Below the pieces are notes generated by a model. That model was not told where the DNA came from. It was given only the letters and a program-made list of their open reading frames with translations, and searched no databases. From NCBI RefSeq assembly GCF_001723175.1, contig NC_064655.1, positions 62,001-126,000 of the forward strand: DNA of 64,000 bases, in the 5' to 3' direction. The stretch is from Penicillium oxalicum. Lineage: Eukaryota; Ascomycota; Eurotiomycetes; Eurotiales; Aspergillaceae. This document shows, in pieces, positions 52,025 to 62,993 of this stretch. Each line of letters opens with the position of its first letter. The first letter of the stretch is position 1. The position numbers and the translations under genes are program-made.

Positions 52025-54377
52025 TAATAGTGCCGGTGAGGGGGAAGTGGAGGACGTGACATTATATAGCCTGGGAACCGATCTCGAAGAGCAACCGTGG
52101 TTTCAACGGACCATACTGGATTTTGGTTTCTGTGTTATAACCCTCCGGCAGTATAGCAGTGGGGACTGGTGTAGATCGACGCCTGCCTCAACGATCGCCT
52201 TTGAAGCTAAGACCGTCTGGTGCACTAGGTCTCGAGATTTGAGAGCAAAGACACTGACGACATCGGTGAAATCACTAGACCATTTTTATCATCACCGGCC
52301 TCCACGCTCAGTACTGTACCGGATGTAAGTTTCTGAGTCGGTGAAATCTCGGCTAGTCTTAGACGGTCCACGACATGCCAGAAAATACTAACATAGCTTG
52401 GCTCCACTACGACAGTCTTGCTGAGAAATACGCATTGCTTTCACCTTGCCCATGCTTGTGTGTAAAGATCAATTTCCCCGTCTCTGCGCCCCCAAATCAA
52501 GAAAAAGGTGCATCGAGAAGGTCATAATGATTTCAACGCGATTAGACCATATTAGATTAAGTCTGGATGCAGCTTGGACGATCGATGAACGTGGTAGTTT
52601 AAGCGCTTGGTTATCGGCGTCATCGGAGTACAGAGCTAAGAGAGAAATTTTTATAATGCAAATGTTGAATTTTACGAATTGAATACGTTTTCGACTCTTC
52701 TTCTTTATAGGCACAAGAACGGAGCCTAGAATATGTAATGCATCCAGAAGGATTTAATGCCATCGTTCGATTTGGAAATTGCGCCGGCGCTACTTCCCGT
52801 CCGAGAAGAGACGGACGCTCGTCAGTTCTACTGTGTACTTAACGATACTCCTTGATTTTTATGGCGCACGTCGAAACTCATAGGTGCGTTGCCAACCCGG
52901 GGAGTGAGACTGATATTTTCGCCATTCTGGTGATCCTGGCTGGACGAAAAGCTTTAGGCCATTAGGAGGTGAGGACTGGGTGGGTCTCACGAAGAATGCG
53001 AGACATCACGATCGCCGATCACTACTGTGACTGGATCGGCCGCTACCGAGCTAGTCGATCGTACTTCTTTTGCGCGCTAGCGTTATGATTGGCTAAGGGA
53101 GATACATTATCCTCATTTCATTTCCGAGGTGGGGATGTTTTCGGGCTTCCCCCGTGTGTTCATGATCAGAGTCGTGCGGTATAAGCAGGCACTTCCGGCT
53201 TTGGTGGCCGATAAACCTCAATTCAGTACTGTTGAAATTGAGCGATATGAAAAGCTTCACTGCTTAAGAAGCGGTATTCGCCGTGGATATGATCCTGCTC
53301 GTAAATAAAGTTACCCTGGTAGCCTCATCGTTTTGGGAGACGTTGAGATTGCAGCGTTCTGATAATGTCTTTGACGGGGACGGCCTCTCTCTGTCCAATA
53401 AAAGCGGCTTCATGGCAGAGACTCTTGCCAAACCGAGACTGGCGCCTACCTTTCGAACAGTTCGTATTCATAGAGCCAACAAAATTAGCTCTAACGGGCC
53501 AAAATAATATGGTAAAAGCTCAAGGTTGCGGGACGTTAAGAGGATCATGTGCATGGACTGGTTCCGGGCATAGCCGAAGGCTGGGCGCGTTTAACGCGTT
53601 CACCTTGTGATCGAGCCTAATATGGCTAGTCATGCCTTCGCAATCCCTGCGCACACGAAAATTTGGATTGGCGACTGTGCATCAGCGGTCCACCGGAAGC
53701 TCTCATCAGCAAGCCGTACCAAAGTTCGGGCTTAGAAAAGCAAGCACCCATGCGGTAGAGCGTCGGGGCGCAGTCGCTCGCGTTCAATAACCCGAAGATT
53801 ACTACAGATGGAGATTCGGTGGTAAAATAGGCAGGGTACCGGTTATGTTAGTTAGCATAGCGTTGAGCCTTCCAAAATTGCCTCAGGCGACTGATGCCGC
53901 ATCATTCGCCGCTTGGAAACGTTTTGCCAGGGTAAATGAGATGAGACGGTGGACACAGAACCCTCGGTGAAGAGCGTGATACTCAGCGTTTAGTTTATAT
54001 GAGCACTGCACAGATCTCTATGTCAAGAGGCCGTCTTCTAGAGGTAGATCAGCTTGCTGCCTTGCTCATTATAGGGATGTAGGCTATCGGTAAAAAGAAG
54101 TCCGCGAGGCATTGTGATGCTGTAGTCTTTCTGGTGGTCCTTCGAGGCGGATACAGAAACCATGTTCCGGCCCGCATAACTATCGTCTGAGACCTGAGAG
54201 GGACTTCCTTAGCTCACTCTAGCTGCATATTTAGCGCCTCAGGGACTAACGTGCTCACACCTATGTCGGCAACTGTTATAAGCAGGGAATCTCCTGGCTT
54301 CAATCAATCGCGGCGTTTTCCTGTTGTTGCACTCTGTCCATTCTTTCTATTTGCCTCGTTCTGGGAACAAACACCAA
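52025..54377. other. long gene-poor region
   Basis: 2.35 kb with only short frames of no clear character (52047-52328, 53283-53610). No inverted repeats or target duplications noticed. Confidence 0.45.
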
Positions 54378-54947
54378 ATGGTCGCTCTCCGGAAACGTAT
54401 TCGAAGCAGTGGAAGATATGCAGATCAGTTCAAGGAGGCGCTTCAACCAAAATCCTCAAGGGCCAGCATTTGGAGCGACCAAGGCTCAGATACGGAATCC
54501 GCTGGTGAGGACGAGTCTCATCAGCCCGGCTTTTCGCCAGAGCCGGACGCAGGAGATATCTCAATGACCGACGGAAACGGAGATCAGCCAAACGTCCGTG
54601 GAGTATCTCAAGACGTGCTAGCATCAGCCACGGCAGATGAACTGGCTCTGATCGGCATGGCAGAGTAAGGAGACACTCACATCCCCCCACACAAACATGT
54701 GCCCCGGCAAGCTAAAGGACATACTAGTATATGGAAGCGTCAAGAGTGTGTGATCAATCGTTGGCGATGGAAAGGCAGCACTGATGAAGCGTTTAGGCAT
54801 TCCGAACGGTCACTGGAACATCAACATGGGTGGAATGACCACTTTATGCAACAGCTTGCCGAGTTACGGGAGTTGATAGCGAAATCGTGCGCTGACGGGG
54901 CGGAACTCACTGCCCGGGTCTCTACGATGGAGGAGAAGCTGCTATGA
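54378..54947 (+). CDS. acidic protein with C-terminal coiled coil
   Basis: Exons 54378-54664 and 54728-54947 with a 63 nt intron (GTAAGG...TACTAG) give 168 residues. The start MVALRKRIRSSGRYADQF is basic. Residues 30-85 are acidic and Ser-rich (SDQGSDTESAGEDESH). The C-terminal 75 residues are helical (IWKRQECVINRWRWKGS, then FMQQLAELRELIAKS and LTARVSTMEEKLL). Its size and layout match the other small coiled-coil genes of the window. The basic start followed by an acidic tract suggests a nuclear protein, but no domain is recognised. Confidence 0.55.
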
Positions 54948-56534
54948 CCATGTCAAAGCAGATGCGGATAATACGGGGACGAGCATGTAGAGTAGGTTGA
55001 TATGGGTCTGATATAAATCACTGTCGAGGTCCTTCGCAAATTGAAAGACCACAATGTAGCAGTGCAACATAGACGTATCCGGAGCTTTAGCCCTTGCCTT
55101 GCCCGACATTTCTCGCAACTATCGCGTCAGTAGCCGTAGACCACGCGAACTACCTAAAGGGTTGATAGTGTTGAGGCACTCCTATAGCGTCTATTTACCT
55201 GCCACCACTTGCCTTACCACCAGGACCATATACCAAAGCGTTATTTCTGAGTGACTGTTAAGACGGCTTTATGACTTTGTACAGCAGTCCACGTTAGTCG
55301 TTGCAAATCTAGAACAACTAGGTAAAAAACGTCGTTTACCCGAGTAAGGGTATAACGATATGAGCGTGTATATCTCCGTTACGAGTTGGTGCGGTTGGCT
55401 GCCCGGTGCGGTAGACGAGTGCCTGAACAGGTGTCTAGGGAACCTCCGGGGCTATTACAGACGGGGAGGCTCCGCTCGGTGTGGGTCAGGATATGCGATC
55501 AAGACCATTACCCCTGAGCCCGCTTGTAGGACCTGGACAAACACATCCCTGGTAACGAGCACACGACCCACAATTCCAGGCATTTGACCCTCGAGAATAC
55601 CAAGTATGATCGATTGTTGCGTGTTTGGGTTGGGGGGGTCCCGGCGGTACTAGTTCTCCGGCACGAAGAAATCCGACGACAGCCATCCCACTTTCTCTGA
55701 AGGCAGTAGTCCAATGGTGCTTCTGTCTGGTCCGGAATTTGAGTTTACCCTCGTGTTGGCCCGCTCGGGGGATGTTTGCGCCAGTTATTCTCGCGAGGGG
55801 TGCAGTCCAGTCTCAAGCTAGAGGATCGTCAAGATCGCAATTTACACGCTCTGCCGCCGCTGGCCCCACATTCGGTCTTGGCACCTTCAACGATGCGAAT
55901 CGATCGCGGCTAGACTTCCGCTCTTCCGATACTGTAACTCCAAGCATAGGCCTCCATGATCACCGAGCCCCGAACGTGGGGATCGACGACGCACCCGGAC
56001 ACGAAAGCTTAGCTATTCGAGCCGTTATTATCCAAGGTCGCTCACCCTCGACCGGCAGGCTTATCTGTTTAGTTCCAGGCGGGCGAGCCTTCAGCTTTAG
56101 ACTTCCAAGACTGCCAGCAAGAGCCCTCGCAGGGCATGCGAACAGCTAGCTAGAGTGTGCTGGTCACCGAGTAGATGCAGTCCGCCTGCCTGTGGATTCC
56201 CAGCTCCAATCCTGATTGGCTGTGTGCTGATTTACGTTCCACAGTGAACATGTCGGTGGTTGATTCTAGCGTTTGGATTTTTCCCGCTCATTTACGGAGT
56301 ACAGGACTAGGGACTGCGCCAATGAGAGGTTTGGTGAGCTAGGATAGCACGGAGGCTTGCTATGGGAACATTGGGAGGGCAAGAGATATCTTTTGAATCA
56401 AGCAGCCGAGTCTTAGGCAAAACTAGGAACTGATTCTTTCATTCTTTCAGAATATTTCTCGATTATAATGGAACCCGAGATCCGTTGCAGACGTTATGTT
56501 ACATGACTCCTTAAGTAGCAGATTTGGAAAATTC
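54948..56534. other. gene-poor region
   Basis: 1.6 kb. A forward frame at 55625-56149 (174 codons, Ala/Arg/Pro-rich, no ATG context or domain) is the only long ORF; I regard it as doubtful. Confidence 0.4.
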
Positions 56535-57347
56535 TCATGATAGCAAGCCGCAGTGGTCAAACTGAGACGCTGCCTGGGAAGTGTTCATGGATGGGTTGGC
56601 TGGCGGCATAGGATGGGAGGGAAGGGACGGAAGGGAGTTCGAACCCAACCTCGCTGGTGGAGCGGTCGAGTTGGTCCAGACATCCTCATATAGCATCGAA
56701 TCCGGCAGATGCATACCATTCTGCTTATTCTGGAGAGCGTCAAGCGATCTGCCGACCTCGCCAGCCGTCAAGAGTAGACTGTTTTGTGCCTGTTGTAGCA
56801 CCGGAAAAACCTCATTCCACGCGACCTGGTGCTGATTGGTGGTGCTGGCTGCATCAAGAGCCTGCTTCATCTGGAGCAGCCGCTTCTCCAGTTCGCTTTT
56901 CTCATCCAGAGCCTGTTTCCCCTGCGCCCTGAGCTGGTTGATTTGGCCCGTCATGTGGCTCATATCATTGCGCAATTGCTCTAATTTGCGCAATAGTTCC
57001 TGTCGTTCTTGGTCCATGTCAGTTCGTTGCTTCTCCGACGCCTCATCAGCCTCGGTGAGAAGCCCTATGCACATCTTGTAGACCTTGTCGGCCGCTGGTC
57101 CTTTTGCTTTTGAAGTACCCTAGCAATCGCAAGTCAGACACGGCTCCATCCCGTAAAATGTGACCATGAGCAGTTACCTACCGCCAATCTTTGAAGCTTT
57201 GCGACACCAGACGGGACCTGATCTTTGGATCCTGCCGTGGCGGGCGGTAGAACGTGTAGCTCGGATGGAGACGTTGCTAGAAGCGGAGCTTTTCGCGGGC
57301 ACTGGAGGGGCCGGGATCGTCGGCTTGCGCGACGAGGGTTTCGCCAT
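56535..57347 (-). CDS. coiled-coil protein with basic N-terminus
   Basis: Exons 57182-57347 and 56535-57106 with a 75 nt intron (GTAGGT...CAAAAG) join in phase to give 245 residues. The first exon is basic and Pro/Ser-rich (MAKPSSRKPTIPAPPVPAKS, RATRSTARHGRIQRSG). Residues 75-140 form a strong coiled coil (DMDQERQELLRKLEQLRND, QINQLRAQGKQALDEKSELE, KRLLQMKQALDAA). The C-terminal 60 residues are Pro/Ser/Asn-rich (LGSNSLPSLPSHPMPPANPS). Probably a dimeric nuclear or scaffold protein. No family recognised. One of the best examples of the coiled-coil set in this window. Confidence 0.66.
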
Positions 57348-58128
57348 CCTATATCGACCAGCCAGGGACGGACTTTTTCCTTTCAACGAGGAAACTAGGA
57401 GTGAAAGAGATCACGGATCAGAGCAATGGCAGGATATAATTTGATATAAATGGCCCTTTTGAACATTATTCCAGCCCTCGGAAACACCGTTGATAATTCG
57501 TATTCTGTAGGACGGCCCTAATATTTGTGAGGCTAAGGGAGCTTTCACCGCCCCACAACTTGGGGTAAAGCTTAAGGCCCACCGCCCACGGGGAGGGCCG
57601 GTGGTGAGGTCCGTGTTTTGCCCACTACGCAATTTGCTTTTCGTCGGATCCTCTTTGCCATCATCACCGTTATTACTGTACCCACTTGGAGTAGCTCGTT
57701 GCCTGGTCTCCACTGCCGCCAGACGGCGCTGAGATCGCCCCCTGCTAGCTCCGAACTTGTACCTTGGCTGGTAAATCTCGCAGGGGATGTTGCGGTGGAG
57801 ATAACTGAGGTCGTATCGATGGCACCTCTCCGAGCATGGAGACCGGTGAAAAAGGAAAATACGCTCGGTAGTTGGCCGATTAAAATGATTTTCGGTATAC
57901 TCACCCTCCGATTCGCTGGTGATAGAATTTATTCGGTTTCAACGGAACGCTACAACGACCGTACTTTTGCGATGACCCACCAGAGCTGATGTGGTTCGGG
58001 GCTGGTTGATCATCTCCCAGACCTGCCAGCTACCTTATGGTGGCTAGTGGTCTCTCTCCGCTGATTACTCGGCTTCCTGAGTTTTCCGGAAATTTCACCT
58101 CCCCTATGTCTCTAGTCAACAGATAGCG
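57348..58128. other. intergenic
   Basis: Overlapping ORFs on both strands (57411-57989) compete with each other and none is convincing. Confidence 0.38.
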
Positions 58129-58803
58129 ATGGCGCGAGGAGACACCTCGCACAAGCACAGTCCATTAGCGGCCGAGGCGTTGCCCAACCACGCTGCGACG
58201 CGGACAGGTCCGAGGCATCGCTTGTTTTTCTTCCCGCCGCCGAAACCACCGGCCATCATTCTTTTCTCACGCGTCGTGCGAGTGCTCCTCCCAAGTACGT
58301 TGGAACTCCTGTAGTCCCATTAATTCCATCGCCTACCACTACTAACTCTGTTCACACCAGACATCCAGGTCGCAAGGGTCAAGTCACGCTCAGTCGGACG
58401 AGGAGAGTGTACCGAATTCTGGTCGGATGCCTTTGAGTCTCGCAGAAGACCAAAGCCTCCCAGGCGCCGAACCATGAGGGAGACACAAACATCAAAGGAT
58501 AAACGTCGCGCTTCCAGCATCCAAGCCATTGAAGACAGGCTTCGCACTAAGTGCCGAGAACTGTAAGTGAAGAACCGACAGCTGTCGCTTGAGCTAGCTC
58601 TTTTGCGAGCACAATTCGACGAAACACAGCGGCAGCATGAAAAGGCCGGTGCAGATTCTCAAGTGAGAGACGAAAGAATGATAAGCTCTTTACGTCAAGC
58701 TCATGTACAAATGATGTCCACGGCCATGGCGCTTCGTGGCCTGTTGGCTGCCCAGTCTAGCCAGCTCGCTCCACAGACGGCTGGTAAATTAAGTAGAAGC
58801 TAG
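58129..58803 (+). pseudogene. basic/coiled-coil (bZIP-like layout) gene with an in-frame TAA
   Basis: Exons 58129-58294 and 58361-58803 with a 66 nt intron (GTACGT...CACCAG) join in phase. The product would have 224 codons: a His/Pro-containing start (MARGDTSHKHSPLAAEA), a basic block (SRRRPKPPRRRTMRETQ, KDKRRASS), then a helix that reads AIEDRLRTKCREL, stop, VKNRQLSLELALLRAQF and on to SSLRQAHVQMMSTAMALRG. The TAA at 58564-58566 sits inside the coil. It forms part of CTGTAAGTG, a perfect donor motif, but no acceptor in phase follows, so a CAA-to-TAA change is more likely. A basic region before a coil is bZIP-like in layout only. Confidence 0.5.
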
Positions 58804-59287
58804 CTGAGGAGGAATATTTTATTCCGGTTTCAACAATACTATCCTTCTAGGGGAGCATCGCAATTGCCTCTACATTGAGATCACTCAGGAAGGCTCAAGT
58901 TCCGTAGACTCGAACCAGCGCCGATAGCTGTGTAGCGACGGCGCCCCTTTCATCATTCTTCACCACCCTCATAAGATGGACTATTGCCGTGGTGTCGCAC
59001 GGGTGGCGAGATTGAGGACGTCTGGGAGCTAAATTCCTAGTTGAGGATGCTTTTTCAACGGTCCCACCTTGGTGGTCCTTTGGAGTTACCCCAGCCACTT
59101 GAGGGCTGGGGCCTGACGTCAGCGTACTTGGGCTCTACGCCTACTGTAGTGACGGAATATAAAAGGGGCCAAAGGCTCCAACCTTTTGAGAACCAGGATT
59201 GCGCTCCCTGTCCACACACTATTGTGTTAGCGGACCAACTGCACATCTCCCTCACGACGTGATGCCCGTGTTGTATCAAGCCATCCC
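58804..59287. other. intergenic
   Basis: Contains TATAAAAG (about 59159) with no gene downstream except the repeat array, so a promoter driving transcription into the repeat is possible but unproven. Confidence 0.4.
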
Positions 59288-59770
59288 GAGGGCGGCTACC
59301 TCATTAATCATAGCGCCGAGGGCGGCTACCTCGTAAATCATTGCGCCGGGGGAGCGACACCTCGTTATCAATGGCGCATCACCTGAGGGCGGCTACCTCT
59401 TTAATCATAGCGCCGAGGGCGGCTACCTCGTAAATCATTGCGCCGGGGGAGCGACACCTCGTTATCAATGGCGCATCACCTGAGGGCGGCTACCTCTTTA
59501 ATCATAGCGCCGAGGGCGGCTACCTCGTAAATCATTGCGCCGGGGGAGCGACACCTCGTTATCAATGGCGCATCACCTGAGGGCGGCTACCTCTTTAATC
59601 ATAGCGCCGAGGGCGGCTACCTCGTAAATCATTGCGCCGGGGGAGCGACACCTCGTTATCAATGGCGTATCACCCGAGGGCGGCTACCTCGTAAGTCATT
59701 GCGCCGAGGGTCATCAACCTCGTTAAACCGAGAATGAAGAGGGTGTCAACCTCGTAAAACCGAGACACCT
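59288..59770. repeat. 97 bp higher-order tandem repeat made of small hairpins
   Basis: Four full 97 bp units (starting 59288, 59385, 59482 and 59579) plus part of a fifth. Each unit has two 30 bp monomers (GAGGGCGGCTACCTC followed by an AT-rich half and GCGCC) and one 37 bp variant (GGGGGAGCGACACCTCG...). Each 30 bp monomer begins GAGG-N7-CCTC, a small stem-loop. After 59705 the pattern decays but keeps GAGG-N7/8-CCTC (for example 59734-59748). Middle units are nearly identical and the outer ones diverge, as in an array evolving by unequal exchange. Confidence 0.88.
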
Positions 59771-60857
59771 CTCCGACGGTGGGCACCTCTACGTGGTGCT
59801 GAGGACTAGTACCGGAGCTTCCGCTGAGCACGGGAAACCAAGACCTGCCAAACTTTGCAATGTAGCAGTATCTGAGATGATGATACGTCAATTAAGGTAC
59901 GGGTGGACTGTGCTACGGGTTCCTGAAGACTTTTATAACTAGATAAGGGCCTTTTCGTCTCTCGAAAAAGAAGACTAGAGTAATGGTACTAGTGAAGCTG
60001 CAATAGGTAGCTGAAGAACATCGCCAATGGAATGCAACGACGTCCCGTATCATAGTAAAGCACTTCCTGACTCGTGACATATGCTACTTTTCTAAATTGT
60101 GTTTGTGTCGCCAGGGAGATGGTTGGATGACATTTACTCTGATCATCAAAGAGATTACTGGAGAGTATAGTCAGGAGTGAGAGACAAGGGCGGTACTTCT
60201 CTAGAACGGTAACTTCACCTAGCCTATCATCCATACCCGCCAGCATACCAGTCTCTTCACCAGTTTCTTCACTAGTCTTAAGAAATATCTCTTAGCACTA
60301 TTCACTTGTAGAGTGTTCGCGGAGTCGCTTTCTGTCAAACTATCTATATGTTAAGTTCTACCGCAAGATAGTATTTATTTATTAGCTTCATACAGAACGA
60401 ATGGGTAAATGTACATGCAACATGCTAAGATGTTGCTTAGAGTACGTTTCTAGTTCAGTGATCATCTACCTTTCTAATTAGCATTTTAACAAGAGCAAAG
60501 TAAATGAATGCACTACTCGAATAGAGTAACAGTGATGTATTTAGAAAGCGGCTATAGTTTGGATAAAACGCCATTCTAGGACCAGCGTAGGTCTTAGCCA
60601 TAGTTTGGGAAGAAGCTAGCATCTTCAAACAATTCATCAGGCTTTAATAAGCTGTAGTTGGTACATGAATAGGCGAAGTTTAAGGGGTAATTCTCTTCCG
60701 CCAGAGTAACCTAAGGTAGCAACCTGAATACGATATATGTGCTCTATGCTATATCAATTTCCTGCGGTTGTATACTTATGCCATATACGTTAAGGCCCTG
60801 TTTTGTTTTTCTCTCTAGGCTTTTGCTATATAAGTTACTACTATTTTCTTACTTATT
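59771..60857. other. AT-rich intergenic region
   Basis: No gene supported; short reverse frames only. Confidence 0.42.
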
Positions 60858-60974
60858 TCACCACTCTTTTTCACCACTCTTTTTCACCACTCTTTTTCAC
60901 CACTCTTTTTCACCACTCTTTTTCACCACTCTTTTTCACCACACTTTTTCACCACACTTTTTCACCACCCTTTT
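60858..60974. repeat. 13 bp tandem repeat, about 9 units
   Basis: Nine copies of TCACCACTCTTTT; the last three vary (CACAC, CACAC, CACCC). Like the 17 bp array, the unit is not a multiple of 3, so two overlapping forward frames with a Phe/His/Ser/Pro/Leu repeat arise by chance. Confidence 0.85.
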
Positions 60975-61572
60975 CGCCGCAATACCTTCTCTCTATTCTG
61001 ATATTCTCCCCGTCCGTCTTAGATTATACAAACATCCTAGTCGATATAGACAATTTTGCTACTCTGAATAGCAAAGTCCTCATTAAGATATACTGTCTAC
61101 GTGAGCTAGGAGGTGATGTATGAGTTTAAGGAGAATAGTAGCGCGTTCTATCTCACCGTTTAACAAGGATCTATTCACTATCATATTTTACCTTACATTT
61201 GATATAATTCGAGCCACGTATACCGGTAGGTGTATAGGTTCACCGATACTCCGTTCTTCACGGGGATAGGGACCGCGCGGTTTTGTACAGGCAGAGAACG
61301 TCTACCTTGTATCAAGCGTTCCGAAGAAATGTTCGTAGGCTCGATCGGAATCACGTCTTGATACTCAACCGTATAGATATCTTTACAATATTTAAAACAC
61401 CTAAGAATCCTTAACAATTGAACTGTAGCGATACCAGTATCTTCTGTGCTCCCTTCCTAGCTTATATCTCCAGTGATCGCCCCGAACATGAGAATGGATG
61501 AACCGGTAGGATGAATCGCCCTCCTCAATTTACATAGGCCCTTTATAACAATAACAGGGAATCCTCCGCACT
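60975..61572. other. AT-rich intergenic region
   Basis: No gene supported. An acceptor (ATAACAG, about 61558) may open the coiled-coil exon that follows. Confidence 0.4.
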
Positions 61573-61863
61573 GTGACAAGGCTTGACTCTCGAGCGCTCC
61601 GAGCCGAGCAGGCATATGCGAAGCTTGAGCAAGAGGTCAAGACTCTGCAAGAGAGCCTAAGACAGTCTAGGGAGGATTTTGATCACGTTGCTCGCCTGCT
61701 AGAAATTTTCTACGACCTCAATCAACGAACCGGGGCTGTCGTGGACTACCTTCTTCGGGAGCGTGGGGTGCGAGATAAAGAGGGGGAGCCACAATCTATC
61801 CAGATCATGCTGAGTGCTATATTGAAAGAGCTAGGGGAGGACGAGGATACCGAACAAAGTTAA
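61573..61863 (+). CDS. coiled-coil protein exon, 5' part unknown
   Basis: A 96-codon frame without an ATG at its start is open back to about 61559, where an acceptor (AATAACAG) could begin an exon. It encodes a clear coiled coil (YAKLEQEVKTLQESLRQSRE), then a helical middle (RLLEIFYDLNQRTGAVVDYL) and an acidic end (KELGEDEDTEQS). It is likely the C-terminal exon of a gene of the CxxC-cluster/coiled-coil class seen decayed at 45.5 kb. No upstream cysteine-cluster exon was identified. Confidence 0.45.
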   Translation: MTRLDSRALRAEQAYAKLEQEVKTLQESLRQSREDFDHVARLLEIFYDLNQRTGAVVDYLLRERGVRDKEGEPQSIQIMLSAILKELGEDEDTEQS

Positions 61864-62049
61864 CACCAGTGACTTGGCCACCCGTTATAGTCCACCAAAC
61901 ATGGTGTAAAAAATAACCGTGCCGCTTGTTTACTGTATTAGCTTGGCCTACTCTTTTCTCTGGACAATTTAATATGCAGAACTTTGCCTGAGTTCAAATA
62001 AGATCTATTGGTGTCGCTATAAACTTCTAGAGCTAAACAACTCCTCGAG

Positions 62050-62334
62050 ATGCATGACACTATATCGATAAGATGTGCAATGTCGGTGCTCATTCTTTGC
62101 TTAGACACGCTTATTCAGTCAATGCAATGCAGTTGTGCGGCTTTGATTGCTCAGTTTGATGATCAACTAGCTTCGTCTGTTCTGGAAAATGCCATCACTG
62201 CTGATGAGCGTGATCGCAGGCGTCGCTCGGCCGCTCCCTCCCCAGAGCCGTGCCCGCTGGCGGCAGAAAGAGCAACGATGCCAAATACAATCTCTGCTTC
62301 CGCCCTCGCTCGATACAATACACCCGAATCCTAG
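62050..62334 (+). CDS. small hypothetical protein
   Basis: ATG 62050 opens 94 codons: a hydrophobic, Cys-containing start (MSVLILCLDTLIQSMQCSC), an acidic helix, then a basic/Pro-rich tail (ERDRRRRSAAPSPEPCPL). No family recognised; it may be a fragment. Confidence 0.33.
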   Translation: MHDTISIRCAMSVLILCLDTLIQSMQCSCAALIAQFDDQLASSVLENAITADERDRRRRSAAPSPEPCPLAAERATMPNTISASALARYNTPES

Positions 62335-62645
62335 CTCGTTCGTGATCAGGCCTAGACCTTAGGGAAAATCAAGGCTCCACTAGTATGACTGCGGATTAGT
62401 TATAGGTGGTCAGCGTGAGAAGGTGTGTGGACATACGTGATATGCTGTACATAATCTTCTTATATGAAGATAGAGAGGCAAAATCGAATCAAAGGCGTCA
62501 TTTCCCGGTAAATACTGAGATCGCCTTGTCTCTTCGCTCAGCCAACGTTCTGTTTGCCTCACAATCCCGCTTGAGTTGATCTCAGGCGGGAATTGGTGAT
62601 TCTCACGATTTTCTGTGATGGAATAGCGCGACGAAGAAACCTGTA
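62335..62645. other. intergenic between convergent genes
   Basis: No supported feature. Confidence 0.35.
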
Positions 62646-62993
62646 CTAGGTGTTACAGATATTCTCCTGCACAGATGGTACGGCTAGGTCGAGCTGCTCT
62701 TGGTAATTCCGTAATTGACCCATCCACCGGCTCGCAGATTCTGAAACTCGACCACGATTGGACCTACAGGCCTCACACAGCAAATGCTGGGCTGCGTTGG
62801 AGACGTGCCTGTATAATTGGCTGTTTGGAGAGTTCTGTGCCATGTTGAAGCAAATCGCGCCGTGCCCGCGCGACTCTTTAGGAACCTCATTCGGGCATCC
62901 ATCCCCCGCATCCCACACGCACTTAGTCCGGTGAATAGGATCACCTAAGACGTGGCCAAGCAGGCCGCAAAGTTGACAGGGCTCTGAACTCAT
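62646..62993 (-). CDS. small Cys/His-rich, probably zinc-binding protein
   Basis: A single exon of 115 residues from ATG 62993. It starts MSSEPCQLCGLLGHVLGD and holds eight Cys and several His: C6, C9, H14, H21, C25 and C33 in the N-terminal third, then GHGAICFNM, and LLCEACRSNRGR near residue 75. The CxxC pairs at both ends suggest one or two zinc sites. The rest is helical (RWMGQLRNYQEQLDLAV). Zinc binding is inferred from spacing; the family is not recognised. No upstream exon is needed, since the ATG sits at the start of the domain. Confidence 0.62.
   Translation of the reverse strand: MSSEPCQLCGLLGHVLGDPIHRTKCVWDAGDGCPNEVPKESRGHGAICFNMAQNSPNSQLYRHVSNAAQHLLCEACRSNRGRVSESASRWMGQLRNYQEQLDLAVPSVQENICNT

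Noticed and set aside
59288..59770. CRISPR-like array of direct repeats
   Set aside because: The repeats are contiguous with no unique spacers, and the genome is eukaryotic; it is a tandem satellite.
60739..61123. Two forward ORFs with a Phe/His/Ser/Pro repeat
   Set aside because: Created by the 13 bp tandem repeat in two registers; flanks are AT-rich and non-coding.
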